A DNA stretch of 64,000 bases from Malachius bipustulatus (lineage: Eukaryota > Arthropoda > Insecta > Coleoptera > Melyridae), in the NCBI GenBank assembly GCA_910589415.1, contig OU342639.1, forward strand, positions 7,138,268 through 7,202,267, written 5' to 3'. Of this stretch, positions 1 through 12,762 are shown in pieces. The stretch's first letter is position 1, and every line of letters begins with the position of its first letter. The notes under the pieces are model-generated. The model searched no databases. It saw only the letters and a list, made by a program, of their open reading frames with translations, and had not been told where the DNA came from. Made by a program: the position numbers and the translations under genes.

Positions 1-1177
1 ATTAGAGGACTTGTAGATAAAGTTAAAAGAATACGAAAATGTAGGAAATTTTTTCTTCGAAAAGGCTTTATTGATGAGATACAGGGTGTTAAAGAGTCGA
101 CCGACAGACCACTCTTTTGTTAATATTTGTTGAAACAATAACCCAACTGAGACAATTTTTTGTGTGTAACAACAAGTTATAAAGAGCAATAATCAGACAA
201 ATTTTCGGTTTATTTCAATAAGCCAGTGGCGTAGAAACAGGGGTCGTTTGACACTTTTCACTCTTTAAAAAAGTAAGGGCTAGGTTTTTTGATGTCTTAT
301 TACTTTTTTCTGAATCAACGGTCTTTTTGCAATAAAAAAGCCATACTTGTTTAATTTGCCCAGAGGCGTCCGTTTTTGAGATATTTGCAATTTTGTGTCA
401 AAAAAAAAAAAAAAAATGCATTTGAACGATTATCAAATCAACCAAAAATAATGTTTTCGTTGGAGCAGCGTTTAAATGCATGTGTACGTGCAAACGGAGG
501 ACACTTCGAGCAATATTAGATAATCATTAGGTAATTTTATGTTAGGTATGTTTTGTTCAATTACTTATATGTTTTGTTATGTGTTGAATAGTTTTCTTGA
601 CAATAAATATTATTTAATTTTCACTTCGGATATGAAATGTCAAACTGACAAGTAAGTCCAAAAATTAGTTTATTTAAATTTCAAAGCTACCTTCACAATT
701 TTAATAAATGAAATTTGTAAGTGTATTTTACATAAAGCGACTGACGTCCTGACACAAAATTGCAAATATCCCAAAAACGGACGCCTCTGGGCAAATTAAA
801 CAAGTATGGCTTTTTTATTGTAAAAAGACCGTTGATTCAGAAAAAAGTAATAAGACATCAAAAAACCTAGCCCTTACTTTTTTAAAGAGTGAAAAGTGTC
901 AAACGACCCCTGTTTCTACGCCACTGGCTTATTGAAATAAACCGAAAATTTGTCTGATTATTGCTCTTTATAACTTGTTGTTACACACAAAAAAATGTCT
1001 CAGTTGGGTTATTGTTTCAACAAATATTAACAAAAGAGTGGTCTGTCGGTCGACTCTTTAACACCCTGTATCTCATCAATAAAGCCTTTTCGAAAAAAAA
1101 TTTTCCTACATTTTCGTATTTTTTTAACTTTATCTACAAGTCCTCCAATTTATGGTACTCCATTTAGAAACACCTTG
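1..1177 (+). mobile_element. Mariner-like element with ~400-bp inverted arms (left tip outside window)
   Basis: Bases 1-400 reappear as the reverse complement at 750-1150, giving two arms of about 400 bp around a 350-bp core. The right end closes with CACCTTG followed by TA (1178-1179), the usual target dinucleotide of Tc1/mariner elements. The matching left tip, about 27 bp, lies before the window. The core holds only the last codons of a transposase and a possible poly(A) signal near 602. It is therefore a deletion derivative that could move only if a transposase were supplied in trans. Confidence 0.85.
451..519 (+). pseudogene. Mariner-like transposase, C-terminal tail only
   Basis: The frame from 451 reads through an Arg-Ala-Asn-Gly-Gly-His-Phe-Glu-Gln-Tyr ending to a TAG at 517-519. 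The GGHFEQ ending is the same C-terminal signature seen in the longer transposase copies at 1695 (GNHFEQ) and 25995 (GGHFEQ). About 22 codons survive; the DNA-binding and catalytic parts are gone. An AATAAA follows about 85 bp downstream. The identification rests on this short signature and on its place between mariner-type arms. Confidence 0.6.
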
Positions 1178-1190
1178 TATAATAAATATA

Positions 1191-2786
1191 CAGGCTGTCC
1201 CATAATTACCGTGCAATACTGAAACAGCAGATTCTATTTTCAAAAATATGATAAAAAGTTCCTATAAAAATATGCCGAGAAATGCTTCCTAAGGGGGCTA
1301 CAGCCCCCGAAAGGGGAGCCCATGAAGATGGTTTTTATTTAATACCTTCGAACCAGTTCAAAATTAATTCCCAAAAGGAAATTTTGGGAATTTATCAAAC
1401 TTTTTATGGACAATAAGATGCAATTGCAAAAATTTTAAAATTTCCATCAGGGGGGGGGGGGCAGATAGGTGAAGAGTGAGGTTAAAACCACCTTAACTTT
1501 TTTTGTACGTACCTCGTGCAGGATTTGATATCAGATTATGAAATGTTGAAGATTTTTACACAAAAAAGGTCGTCTTGTTGAATTTCGATAACATACACCG
1601 TTTTCGCTTAAAATCGACTTGAAAATTACCTTACATGGCATAAAAATTCATAATGAAACACAACTAGAGAAAAAGTTTCAGGTCAGTTTTTTTTTTACTT
1701 GAGCAACTGCTCGAAATGATTTCCATTTTGGTCAACGCATAATCGTGCCCGACGACTCAGAGCTCTAGAAGCTCTCAAAATTTGGAATCGGTTCCTTTTA
1801 ATTTTATTGGCAGCTACATTTTTAGCTCGATTTTTAGATTCCCCCAAAAATAAGTCTAGAGGGTTTAAGTCGGGAGATCGGGCTGGCAAAGCTATGGACC
1901 CGTTACGACTGATCCATCGATCGGGAAAGTTCTCATTCAGCCATTGTCTGGCATTTCGCGCATAATAAGCTGGCGCCCCATCATGCTGATACCACATCAT
2001 GTTTCTCAAATTCAACGGAACATCTTCCAATAGTTCACCGAGATTGTTTTCGAGAAAGTTCACGTAGCCATTCGCATTAAGGCGATTGGGGAGTTCTATT
2101 ATCGGACCAATTATAGTTGATCTCCTATATTATTCCAGCCCATAAATTCATCGAAAATTTACGTTGGAAGCTTTTCCGTCAAACTAATCGCGGATTTTCG
2201 TCGGCTCAAAAATTTTCAACAGCATGATTCCTATGGAGAGGTCTCCCCTGACCGCGAGCACGTCTAAAATTGCCATTTTCCGTTAAACGTTGACGTATGC
2301 GGGTGAACATTTGACGTGTAGGAGCTCTTCGGTTTGGAAATCGTCGTCGGTATTCATGTTACGTCGTCGGAAAACGGTGCATGTTATCGAAATTCAACAA
2401 GACGACCTTTTTTGTGTAAAAAACTTCAACATTTCATAATCTGATATAAAATCCTGGCACGAGGTACGTACAAAAAAAGTTAGGGTGGTTTTAACCTCAC
2501 TCTCCTTACCTCCTTACCTTACTGACCCCCCCTAATAGAAATTTTAAAATTGTTGTAATTGCATCTTATTGGTCATAGAAAGTTTGATAAATTCCCAAAA
2601 TTTCATTTTTCTATCTTGAACGGGTTCGGAGGTATTAAATAAAAACCATCTTCATGGGCTCCCCTTTCGGGGGCTGTAGCCCCCTTAGGAAGCATTTCTC
2701 GACCTATTTTTATAGGAAATTTTTTTCATATTTTTGAAAATAGAATCTGCTGTTTCAGTATTGCACGCTAATTACGGGACACCCTG
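1191..2786 (-). mobile_element. Mariner-like element with ~415-bp inverted arms
   Basis: The left arm (1191 to about 1606) starts CAGGCTGTCCCAT. The right arm (about 2369 to 2786) reads CAGGGTGTCCCGT on the minus strand. TA lies at 1189-1190 and 2787-2788. The arms match over most of their length and include a G-run near 1449-1459 mirrored by a C-run near 2526. Inside is a broken transposase on the minus strand. It sits 11 bp from the preceding element, so two related families landed side by side. It is probably immobile now. Confidence 0.9.
1695..2365 (-). pseudogene. Mariner-like transposase, internally deleted
   Basis: The N-terminal part (about 2365 to 2205) encodes a helix-turn-helix segment with FPNRR and RIRQRLTENGNF, typical of mariner DNA-binding domains. 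A central piece is missing. The frame resumes near 2110 and runs to 1695 with WYQHDGAP and SPDLNPLD, which carry the second and third catalytic aspartates (36 residues between them), ending GNHFEQLLK. The first catalytic Asp region is absent and the downstream part is diverged (LDLFLG instead of the usual LDFFLWG). The product would bind but could not cut DNA. Family membership is clear; the subfamily is not. Confidence 0.8.
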
Positions 2787-4009
2787 TATTATAAATATAA
2801 ATATAATATAAAATAACACTAAAATATTAATATGTTTCATTTCCTTGAAGGAACGCGGAGTGGTAGTTATATTGTTTGTCAATGTTTTTTAAGCGATTTA
2901 AAAAAAAATTAAAAATGTAGATTTTTATCCCATTTAAATTGGCTGTAATTTCAAATAAGGAGATGTTTGAAAATATTTTTTTTTTATGAAAACCATTAAA
3001 ATTTATAAAGAAATCTCCACTTGAATGTTCCGCACTAAATAATGATGAAATATCCTGTATTGGAGGTATTAAAAGGCTGCTTCAAGTTTTTTTTTTAAGT
3101 TTTATTTTAACAGGCTTAGAATGAGAGCTATTCAAGGATTTTTTCATTGACCCATAAGTAATTAAATATTACGATGACATATTACGCAGCAACTTGATAT
3201 TAATGAGATCTCTCAGAATGGGAAAACACAGTGAGAATTTTGAGAATAGCTTGCCTTTTTTTAGTGCTTTCGATATAGATTGTCTTCCTCAATGTAATAT
3301 AAATTTTAGGGTTACGTTTTTATGAACAATGCAATTCGTCGTAATTGAATAGGCAACCGATTTCCCGAACGATAAAAAGAAATTTCTTATTTTTGTTGTA
3401 ATCTCCTGCAGTGTATAAAATATAGGGACAGAGAACCCTTCCTCAATTTCCGTGAGTCTTCCAGATAACCGACCACTATTCAATATATCTGTTCAGCTAA
3501 TAGATTTTGCTTAGTGGCCCTTAAATTGCTATTTTACGCTGACGTACGATGCTCTCCTCAGTGGCCTACGACTGTTTTCTTTAAAAGAAATTACCAGTGA
3601 TAATAGATTCCTTATTATACCTATAAGACGAGATTTTCTATAATTATTTTCTTCAAACTGAATTCAGAAGATAAACAAGAAGCTAGGTAAGGCTCTACAG
3701 TAAAGACTCTGGTCGTACAACGGGAAGGAGCAGCTGTTATTATATGTTTTGTCGACAGATCATGACCATATCAGGCGATCAAAGAAATTATCTACAATCA
3801 ACAAAAGTTATGGATATTTTAATTAACAAGGCTACTTAAAAACTTATAATATATGTAATTATATTTCAGGATATTATTCTATTTGCAAATTTCATTTACA
3901 ATAAGATAAAAATAGAGAAAACATTCAGAAAATTTCATTATGTTATTTACAATCTTTATAGTTCGTCTAGATTTAGAATAAGACACAAGGGTGATTTTCG
4001 TGCTGCTGG

Positions 4010-4025
4010 ACACACACACACACAC
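4010..4025. repeat. (AC)8 microsatellite
   Basis: Eight AC dinucleotides without interruption. Confidence 0.9.
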
Positions 4026-5448
4026 TGAGCCAACCATAAACATAAAACTCACAACTTCTTATAGATGCTCTGTAAAACCATTTACCCGCCTCTTGAATTG
4101 TATGGAGATTCTCGTTGATGTTTTGACGACACTATCATTACTCTTTCGTATCAGGATGTTTAAGATGATGGTAACAATAGTATATCTACCTGAACAATAA
4201 TCATGAGGTGAAGCTTATTTAATTAGTTGGACTTAAAAATAAAAAAAACAATCCGGAGGGGAGAGATATCGGGAAACGGCAACAGCAATACAGAGGCAAC
4301 AGAACCGAAAGGGTTCGTTTATAGTCTTTACGAATCTAAAAAAGTAATTTCGTCGATTTGGTCATCTATCATGAATCTAAAAAAAATCACAAACAAATCC
4401 CACGTATTTTTGGTTTTAAAATCCGAATCGGCGATAAAAAATGGTAACATTTACATTTCACCCCCGTTACATCTACATGGAGGGAGGGAGTAGGGGGCAC
4501 AAATTACCTACGTATTTTCAACCGTGTCATATCCTTCATGTCTATTATATGTCCTATATGATAATTGTTATCCTTAATTCAAGCAAATGTTATAAAGTCG
4601 GTTCTCGTTTAAGATTTCAAAGTTTATTGGTATCCTTATTGGCTGTCCTTCTTCCAGACAAACATCTTTCATCACAGACTTTTTTTACCCGATGCGTATA
4701 TTTTTTTTATGTAAGTAGGTACTCGTATTCTGAATGTCTTCATATAAAATGAGGGTCCCTGTACCTACATTCCCTCTTTTCGTAATTTAGTCAATTTTTT
4801 GCATTAGGTGCATATAAATGTATTGTTAATGAAGAATATACTACCTAAGTACCTATCTATTATTGAGGATATCACTACTTAACGAATCATTTACGAGGCA
4901 CATATGTACAAAAATATTTCAGACGTATAAGTACCTACTTACCTATATTATGGATACACAGCTGAGCAATGTGCACATAATATTTTTATGTGGTAAGTTT
5001 TTATTGAAGTGAATAATTATAATGATTTAGGATGTCATATTTATAAGTAAAAAAATCAAATAATATCTAAATGTAATTTTATACTTAAAACTGTAACATA
5101 TTTGTCACTGTGTGAATTTAGCTTTTCGCTGGTATATGATATCGTTACTATCGCACATAAATTCTGTCTTTATCTCGGTCTAAACATGTTTTTCAGCATT
5201 TTTTATCCCCATAAAATCGTCTCATGCAACATTCTCGTCAAAGTTGAGGGGTTCCTATAAGGATAATATTTATGACTAAATGAGAGCAGAGGGGTGAAGA
5301 ATGACAAGGGAATGAGGAAAAATTTGAGAACTATGGTTATAGGAAAATGTGTACGTACCAAAAGATATGATTTTATTCAGCGGCGTGCGGGAAATATTTT
5401 AATTTAAACCCTTTTTTCTGCAATAAAAATATTTTTATTTCTTGCGAG

Positions 5449-5718
5449 AAAGTATAAGGGATAAAACATCTGAAAATTCCGCCAAGACTTTTTCTTGGAT
5501 AGATTCATTTGGAAAACAGTATCTAGAGACATTAGAGAAATGCAAGTATTTTGTTAATGGAAACAATGAAGTAGTGAAATGGATGAGAGTTCACGTGCAA
5601 GCGTCCAAAATCAATTTGGTACATTCTTTTTTTTATTATTGATGATTTATTTCGTCAAATCTTCATGACTGGAATTAATCAGAGAAATATATTTGAAACA
5701 GCAGACGATCTTGATGAG
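5449..5718 (+). pseudogene. Unrecognised exon-like coding stretch with one frame break
   Basis: A T-rich run ending GCGAG (5448) could be a splice acceptor, and GAG|GTAAGC at 5719 is a good splice donor. Between them the frame encodes about 90 mixed, non-repetitive residues (DSFGKQYLETLEKCKYFV early, GINQRNIFETADDLDE at the end). It is interrupted only by a one-base shift in an eight-T run at about 5627-5634. Such composition and borders are unusual for chance ORFs in this AT-rich DNA. I do not recognise the family. It may be a host exon with a sequencing or assembly slip, a pseudogene exon, or part of an unknown element. No neighbouring exon was confirmed: a possible acceptor at about 5758 would leave an intron of only about 40 bp. 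Confidence 0.35.
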
Positions 5719-6035
5719 GTAAGCATAGCTAAAATTTAACGAAATGTGGATTTCCAGAGTTCTCAAAGAGATTTTTGCTTGATGTTGAGAATATAACAAC
5801 GTATTTTTTTCGATTTATATTTTTGTTTGCATATTTTGCAGCTCTACAACTAGTAAAATTTTGTAATCAAAACATTCTAGCTACAATTATAGGCTTCATT
5901 ATTAGTTCCATAAACAGTCTTGTTGTTAGAGATGAAGTTTTTTTTTTTAATTTTTCTCGAAACGTTTTCCCGTTGGACACTTTTTCATCGCATATCTACA
6001 GGTTGGCAAACCAACCGTATTTTTCTACAGCAATA

Positions 6036-7016
6036 CAGGGTGCACCATGTATCCTTCTCCTAACGCTAATAGATACAGGATCGGTTAAACAAGTCCAAAG
6101 GAACGCAATTTTGTGGCCATCTCGATTCCGTCGAGACATACAAGATATCTGTGACCGTTCCTGAAATATCCTGAAAAAACTGAAAAATCGAGATTTCTTA
6201 TTTTTTCCATATCTTTTTTATTATTGGAGATTAATGAATAATTTTTTGTGGGCTCACATAAGTCGGCAAGAGCTACCCATCTGACATTTCAAAAATTTTC
6301 AAAGCCGACTAGATCCCAGAATTTTCATAGTTAACTTTCGTTTTTCTAATAGCCACCATATTGTTTTTTATGTTGTTCGATATAAAAAAATCATAAAAAC
6401 TAAAAATTGTTAAACTTCAAAAAATAAATTTAAAAAATTTTTATTCTTCTTTTTTCTTCACAAAAAAGACACTTTTAGACCGAATATCATAGAGAAATTA
6501 AAAAAACATAAGGCAAGCACTATTTCGGCGTATTTTACAAATGTTGACGTTTTTCTACGATTTTTTTTAGATTTTTCTTTGAAAAAAGAAGAATAAAAAT
6601 TAAATTTTTTTTTATGTTTATTAATTTTTGGTTTCCATTATTTTTTTCATATCGAATCACATAAAAAAATAATATGGCGACCATAAGAAAAACGAAAGTT
6701 GACTGTGAAAACTCTTGGATCTAGTAGGCCTTGAAAATTTTTGAAATGTCAGATGGATAGCTCTTAACGGCTTATGTAAGCCTACAAAAAATTATTTATT
6801 AATTTCCAGTAATAAAAAAGATATGACGAAAATAAGAAATCTCGATTTTTCAGTTTTTTTGCAGGATATTTCAGGAACGGTCACAGATATCTTGCATGTT
6901 TTGACAAATTCGAGATGACCACAATACTGCGCATCTTTTCTGTAATTTAACCGACCCTGTATCTCTTAGCGTTCAGGAGATAGCAATATATAGAGAAGGA
7001 TACATGGTGCACGCTG
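6036..7016. mobile_element. Foldback MITE, TA-flanked, arms ~440-480 bp
   Basis: The left end CAGGGTGCACCATG (6036) is mirrored by the right end CAGCGTGCACCATG read on the minus strand (7016). TA sits outside both ends (6034-6035, 7017-7018). The arms pair along nearly the whole 981 bp, leaving about 100 bp in the middle without coding sequence. The end sequence resembles the mariner-like elements elsewhere in the window, so a mariner-type transposase probably moved it. A diverged partial copy lies at about 24925-25165. Confidence 0.85.
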
Positions 7017-7129
7017 TATATTCAGGTGTTCTTTTCTTTTACTCTTCAATTGAATAATAAAGGTTGCTGACAGGGTTTACCCAGAGGAAGACTTAATTGT
7101 ACTGCAATGTCTTTTCCCTTTTATCCACT

Positions 7130-7700
7130 TTTTAACAACATTTTAGCCGTAGCAAAAAGAACTAGGCTACTGTGATCAAAAATTAGCGCTGAAAGTTGAA
7201 AAAACACATATTAGGCATTTATTTTCGTAAGATTTTATTTAAAGAAGGTTGTTTGAAATAACCTCAAAGCCCAAAACCTCGAGTTTGGTTGAAAACAAAA
7301 AATACCCAAAAAATTTTCAAGACTAGATTATTTCAATTTTATTCTTACAAGATTGCCATGATTTATAAACAATAGGTAGGCACTATGGAGACATTTAATA
7401 AAAATTATGTCATGTTCACTCTCCTAATAAAATAAATTATTTTTGATTTAATTTACTTATTGTAATTACTTTGATTTATTACTACTTTAAATTGATTATG
7501 GCCGCAGAAAACCTTATATTATTTTTTTTTGCTTTCAACCAAATTTGAGATTTGGGTGTTTGAGGTTATTTCAAACAAATTTTTTAAATAAATCTTTCCG
7601 AAAAAAATGCCTAACATATGTTTTTTCAAATTTCAGCGCTAACTTTTGAACACAGTAGGCTAGTTATTTGTTTACGGCTAAAATGTTGTTGACCCAGTTA
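7130..7700. mobile_element. Inverted-repeat element (MITE-like)
   Basis: The sequence from about 7130 (AACAACATTTTAGCCG) to 7310 recurs inverted at about 7515-7700, including the segment around the Ser-less TTAGCGCTGAAA motif in both arms. The middle is AT-rich and non-coding. Exact ends and target duplication are not clear, so the superfamily cannot be assigned. Confidence 0.65.
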
Positions 7701-8233
7701 AAAAAGCTTCGAAAGCTTTACATAAAGAAATATATTTTTTTAAATTCATTAAAAAATAAAAAACTTATTGAGGTGATTCCATCTCTCCGTGACGTTTCGA
7801 TAATTTTTATCCTCTGTCATAAATAAATAGTAGACATACCTACCGTTAGCAAATATAGACTGTAAAAAAAATCCTGTAAATTTAATTAAGGGAATAATTC
7901 AGCTACCGCGGCGTTTGACATGAACCTGTATAAGATGTTATACTTATGTAATGGAATAAGGCATTGTTATAAATAAATTAAATATTTCGCTTTTTGAGTT
8001 GAAAATTTATCGCTTAATAAATTATGTTTGTTTGTCCCAAATATATAAGTTACGTTTGATTATGTCCCAGTCATTACCCGTTATAACATAGAATATGCCA
8101 TAGAATTGGCCTGCGTTTTTTTGCAGAGTATAATAATTAGGGTTTACTGTGCTCTTCTCTGCTGTAAGATGTAAGATATATTTGATACTTTTGTTCCTGT
8201 GAATGGGTGTAAGCCTACTGGAATGTATATTAG

Positions 8234-8268
<35 letters not shown>

Positions 8269-10239
8269 CTAACAAAAAAAAACAATAGTAGAACTAAGCC
8301 GATTAAAATTTAATGTTCTTACATGATTTTTATAATTAAGTCGATAAATAACTTTTTCTTCGCGATTTGTCTGTAAAAAGAAACTTACTTATCTTCTAGT
8401 TAAGCTGATGAGTTTTATTAGGTTATACCTAGTACACAGCGGAATGCAATAATAGCCAGGCTAGACAGGAGCAAGCTTCCCATCTGTTCTGTTTAACTTC
8501 GTACACGGTTTAACTGGTTGTGTAAATCGCGATTAAGGTAACAGCTACCGGGAGTAACGAAATATTTTGTAATCCTATAGGACCAATAACAAGTAGCTCA
8601 TTGGATCGAAGGATCTTTGAGCGAGCGGCGGCCCCCCAATCTGTGGCTACGCCAGTGGTCCTGTGCCAGAGATACCGGGGCTACATCAGGATAGCGTAGA
8701 ATAGTAAAACTGCGGAATCGATATCAGGACTCTATTGCGTATTATGATCGTTACATTTTAGTGCCACAGTAACCCCGAGACTTCACCATTGCTAAAGCTA
8801 TTTTTCGAAACTGTCACTGCATATCACAGGACACGGGATTCCGCCATAATCTTATCCTTTTTATATTCTCCGCTGATATACACAATAAAACTAGGAATAT
8901 ACGTATCGTTGTAAATGTCGATAGAATTAACTGCCGGGGGTTTATAAGCGAACGTTGTTTTCATACAGATATATGTTCAGGTAGAAAAATCACCATTATT
9001 TTTCAGATATACATACAATTTAACTGATGGAAGATCCCAGTTATCTACAGGGCGATTCTCTGAAGTTGCAACCCTCTCTGATTTAGGAGATCGAAATCCG
9101 GTGGCACAAATCAAATCACTTCATAGGTAGTAAGAGATTTTCTGCTCTGATAACTTGTCATACCAGCACTGCGATATCTAGTCACAGTATGTGACAACTT
9201 CTCGGAAATCTAACACGTCCTTGGAGATAATTAATAGATAGATCATAATTTACGTTGCCCAAAACAAATATCGCTCTGACATCTTGTCAAATCTATTGTC
9301 GGAATAATTACTTAGAGACTATAATAGAAGAAGAATAATAGTCGACGACTATTATTTATTCCAGTATTTATAGTCACTTGGTCGAGGGCCTGGGTTAGTC
9401 TTCTAGGAAGGTGCACACATTCAGGTGACGTTGTCAGTGGAATTCATTGGCATTTAGCAGTGACTCGCACCTCTCATGCTTCAACTAGGTACATGCAGGG
9501 AACCTTAAAATGTAGGCTTGAACGTGAACCATAATTCGCCAGAACCTCTTGTATTTTCCATTCAAAGACTTTTAGCAAAAGGCTAATGGTCTATTCATTT
9601 TCATAACAAATAATTCCCTAATGATGCGGAATTAGTGTAAACGAAGAAGTTTCAAGTTCCAGAAAACATACCTTACCTATAGGTATTTTAAATGTTATGT
9701 GCCCTCCCAACTGACTAGATATGTTATTTTACTTGGGAAAACTTGATTCGCCGGTTATATAAAATTGCTTTTACTCAGTTTGTGTTATAACTAAATGATA
9801 CGTTAACATCGGTAGCGAGTAATATTGGCATTAGGTATAATAGAGTACGTTATTAAATTATAGTTTAAGAATGATATACGAGACGTTCCATACCGCTAAA
9901 TGCGCTTGCATAGGCTGTAGGTAAAAGCCCCTAATTGCGATATCGACTTGACCGTCGATAAATTATATTTTGTCACCAGAGTGAATATTTTTTCCCCGGA
10001 TTTTGTTGCCTAATGGAGAGGAATCGTAATTACGTCGTTCAGAACCAATTTCAAGCGGGTGAGGAATTAAGCATTCTCTTATTCTTACCTATAATAATAC
10101 GCTGGTATATTATAGTAACCACAAACTACAAGTATTATTATATTGTGAACAAATTGTCCTTATTCACTTAATTAGCTTTATTTACAGGATTTTCTTATTA
10201 ATATGAACAACATTGAAACAACATGAAACAATTAATATG
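7701..10239. other. Spacer, no gene identified
   Basis: A (TAAA)n run at 8234-8268 follows about 200 bp that could be the 3' tail of a short retroposon, since a tetranucleotide tail is typical of those, but nothing else proves it. The stretch 8420-8720 is richer in G+C than its surroundings and unassigned. No open frame with a recognisable domain was seen on either strand. Confidence 0.5.
8234..8268. repeat. (TAAA)n microsatellite
   Basis: About nine near-perfect TAAA units, possibly the tail of a retroposon lying to its left. Confidence 0.9.
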
Positions 10240-10800
10240 CATGGATGGCGTTCCCGGGGTTAAAATTTTCCGAAGTTAAAACGACCCCCCATTCGGATCT
10301 CCGGGCGGGGGCTAATCCAGGGACACATTCATGCAAGAGAAAGAATAATAACACCTCCAGAATGGAAAAATTTATAGTCGACTTTTGTAACATTAGAGGT
10401 TTAAACACGAATATCAATTCAGTACACCAACATCTTCAGACAAATAAACCTCACATTCTAGCACTGTGCGAAACAAAAGTCCAAGCGTCATCAAGCACAG
10501 TTAATTATCTCTATCCAGGATATGACTTTCATTTCCGATTTAGACGTAACTTCGGAATTGGCATTTTTGTCAGAAGTGACCTCTCCTGCCAACGTGAGGA
10601 AGACTTTGAGCCCAATGACTTTGACGTCATGTGGCTTAGGATAACAGACCGACAAACGACGAGATTTATCTGTTGTTTATACCGACCACCCAGCGATACA
10701 CAGTATAGGACACTTTTTTTGTCCCTCACAAAAACTGTTGAATTCATACAGATAAACTACCCCAAAGCTGAGATATCCATCTTGGGTGATTTTAATGTAA

Positions 10801-12762
10801 ACTGCTCAACAAATGAAACGTTACATGACCAAATTTGCTCTAACTTTGGCACTGATAAAATTTGGATTGTTTCGAGCAGTTCAATTTTTGTTTCGAGGGT
10901 TCACTAGTTCAATCCCTTGTTTATCAGTATGTATGTTTGCAAGAACTTCGTACTTCACACAAAGTTTATATAGGGTGGTAAATAAAACAGTTCAAAATCT
11001 CAGAAAGTTCAGCTTACTCCCATTTGATCAAAGAGTTTTCTTTTTAAATTTCAACACTAAGATCATGAAGATGGACCTTATATCTCGAAACGGTTTTCGA
11101 ATTTTCCGATTATTTCTTTTATTTACAGGGTGATCTCAAAAAAACTACTTTTTGGTGTGGCAATGATAACTTTCTTACCCGTGACCCGATTTTCAAAATG
11201 TAGGGCTCATTTTAAAGCTAAAGCTTCAAGCAAGAAGCAAGATTGATAATCGACTAAGGACAAAAATTGAAAATACAGGGTTGTATTAAAACTAACCCAA
11301 ATCTGAATTGCTTTCGAAATCTGGTATTAAGGAAAATTTGAAATAAAGTCAAGTTGCTTTCAAACAAACCATTCATTCTGAATACTTCAAGATGTTTTTC
11401 GCTTGCATGAGTTAAGAATTGTTGACATAAGAACAAAATTACAACTTCGTGTTTTCGAATGAGGTAGCCGCTTTGTTATTATTAGGCTTATTGTTTATCA
11501 TATGGATGTCACTATTATTGATTGTTGTTTGACGGCCGATAAAACTGTTTTATTTATTGTAAGAATGAATTGACCACCCTTGTATCTCCGGATATAAATC
11601 CGCTTGAGCATGTTTGGAGCAGAATGAAAAAAAAATCCTAAAGAAAGGGAAGGACAAATGGATAATTTTGATGATTTGGTGATAGCTATACAGGAAGAAT
11701 GGGAGGCTACTCCCCAGCAGTTTTTACATCACCTGGTGGAGGGAATGCCAAGAAGAGTTACGGCAGTTATAAAAGAGGCAGGGGAGGTCCGACAAAATAT
11801 TGGTATTTGGATACTCCCCTTTTTTTGGAATTCCACAGTTTTTTGTACATAAAATAATAAAACATTTTAATGGACCTCTTAACCTTTTTTTAACTGAACT
11901 TTCTTTACGATATGAAAGGCTCAATTATTGCTGAGTGAATTAACAAGCCATCACGGTAAGTATTAATGGAAGTCATGCAAAGAAATTTCAGCTCAACCGA
12001 CAATATAAAACAGTTTTATCAGCTGTCAAACAACAATCAATAATAGTGACATCCATAATGATAAACAATAAGCGTAATAATAACAAAAGGACTACCTCAT
12101 TCGAAAACACGAAGTTGTAATTTTGTTCTTATGTCAACAATTCTTAACTCATGCAAGCGAAGAACATCTTGAAGTATTCAGAATGAATGGTTCGTTTGAA
12201 AGCAACTTAACTTTATTTCAAATTTTCCTTAATACCAGATTTCGGAAGTCATTCAGATTTGGGTTAGTTTTAATACAACCCTGTATTTTCAATTTTTGTC
12301 CTTTGTCGATTATCAATCTTCCGTGTTCTTGCTTGAAGCTTTAGCTTTAGAATGAGCCCTACATTTTGAAAATCGGGTCACGAATAACAAAGTTATCATT
12401 GCCACACCAAAAAGTAGTTTTTTTGAGATCACCCTGTAAATAAATGAAATAATCGGAAAATTCGAAAACCATTTCGAGATATGAGGTCCATCTTCATGAT
12501 CTTTGTGTTGAAATTCAAAAAGAAAAATCTTTGATCAAATGGGAGCAAGCTGAACTTTCTGAGATTTTGAACTGTTTTATTTACCACCCTATATAAACTT
12601 TGTGTGAAGTACCAAGTTCTTGCAAACATACGGACTGATAAACAAGGGATTGAACTTGTGAACCCTCGAAACAAAAATTGAATTGCTTGAAACAATCCAA
12701 ATTTTATCAGTGCCAAAGTTAGGGCAAATTTGGCCATGTAACGTTTCATTTGTTGAGCAGTT
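10801..12762. mobile_element. Tc1-like element with ~750-bp inverted arms
   Basis: The left end AACTGCTCAACAAATG and the right end (its reverse complement) are flanked by TA at 10799-10800 and 12763-12764. The arms run about 10801-11560 and 12005-12762. Removing the insert and one TA rejoins the host jockey frame as GDFNV-H-NINW, so both ends are fixed to the base. The core carries only the C-terminal part of a Tc1-type transposase. The end sequence differs from the CAGGGTG ends of the mariner-like elements here. The 106-residue frames in each arm (10813-11133, 12429-12749) are mirror copies of arm DNA, not genes. Confidence 0.95.
11585..11800 (+). pseudogene. Tc1-type transposase, C-terminal remnant
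   Basis: SPDINPLEHVWSRM at 11585-11626 matches the block carrying the third catalytic residue, here Glu as in DDE Tc1-type enzymes rather than Asp as in mariner. After an A-run that shifts the frame, a second frame from 11658 gives IQEEWEATPQQFLHHLVEGM followed by PRRVTAVIK, the usual Tc1 C-terminal region. The DNA-binding domain and the first two catalytic residues are missing. This copy cannot make an active enzyme. Confidence 0.8.

Larger units (their letters stand above)
2789..6033. other. AT-rich spacer without identified gene
   Basis: Long poly-A/T stretches and many short copies of a TAGGTACCTA-like motif (for example around 4720-4950). Short open frames here (3289-3483, 3991-4200, 4227-4752) show no recognisable domain and look like chance. 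The only parts worth separate entries are the CA run near 4010 and the exon-like stretch at 5449-5718. Confidence 0.5.

Noticed and set aside
5775..6164. 129-codon plus-strand frame
   Set aside because: Its last third lies in the arm of the foldback element; the first part is low-complexity Phe/Ile-rich, so coding status cannot be supported.
10813..12749. Two 106-residue frames (10813-11133 plus, 12429-12749 minus) with near-identical products
   Set aside because: They are mirror images because they lie in the inverted arms of one transposon; no domain and no independent gene.
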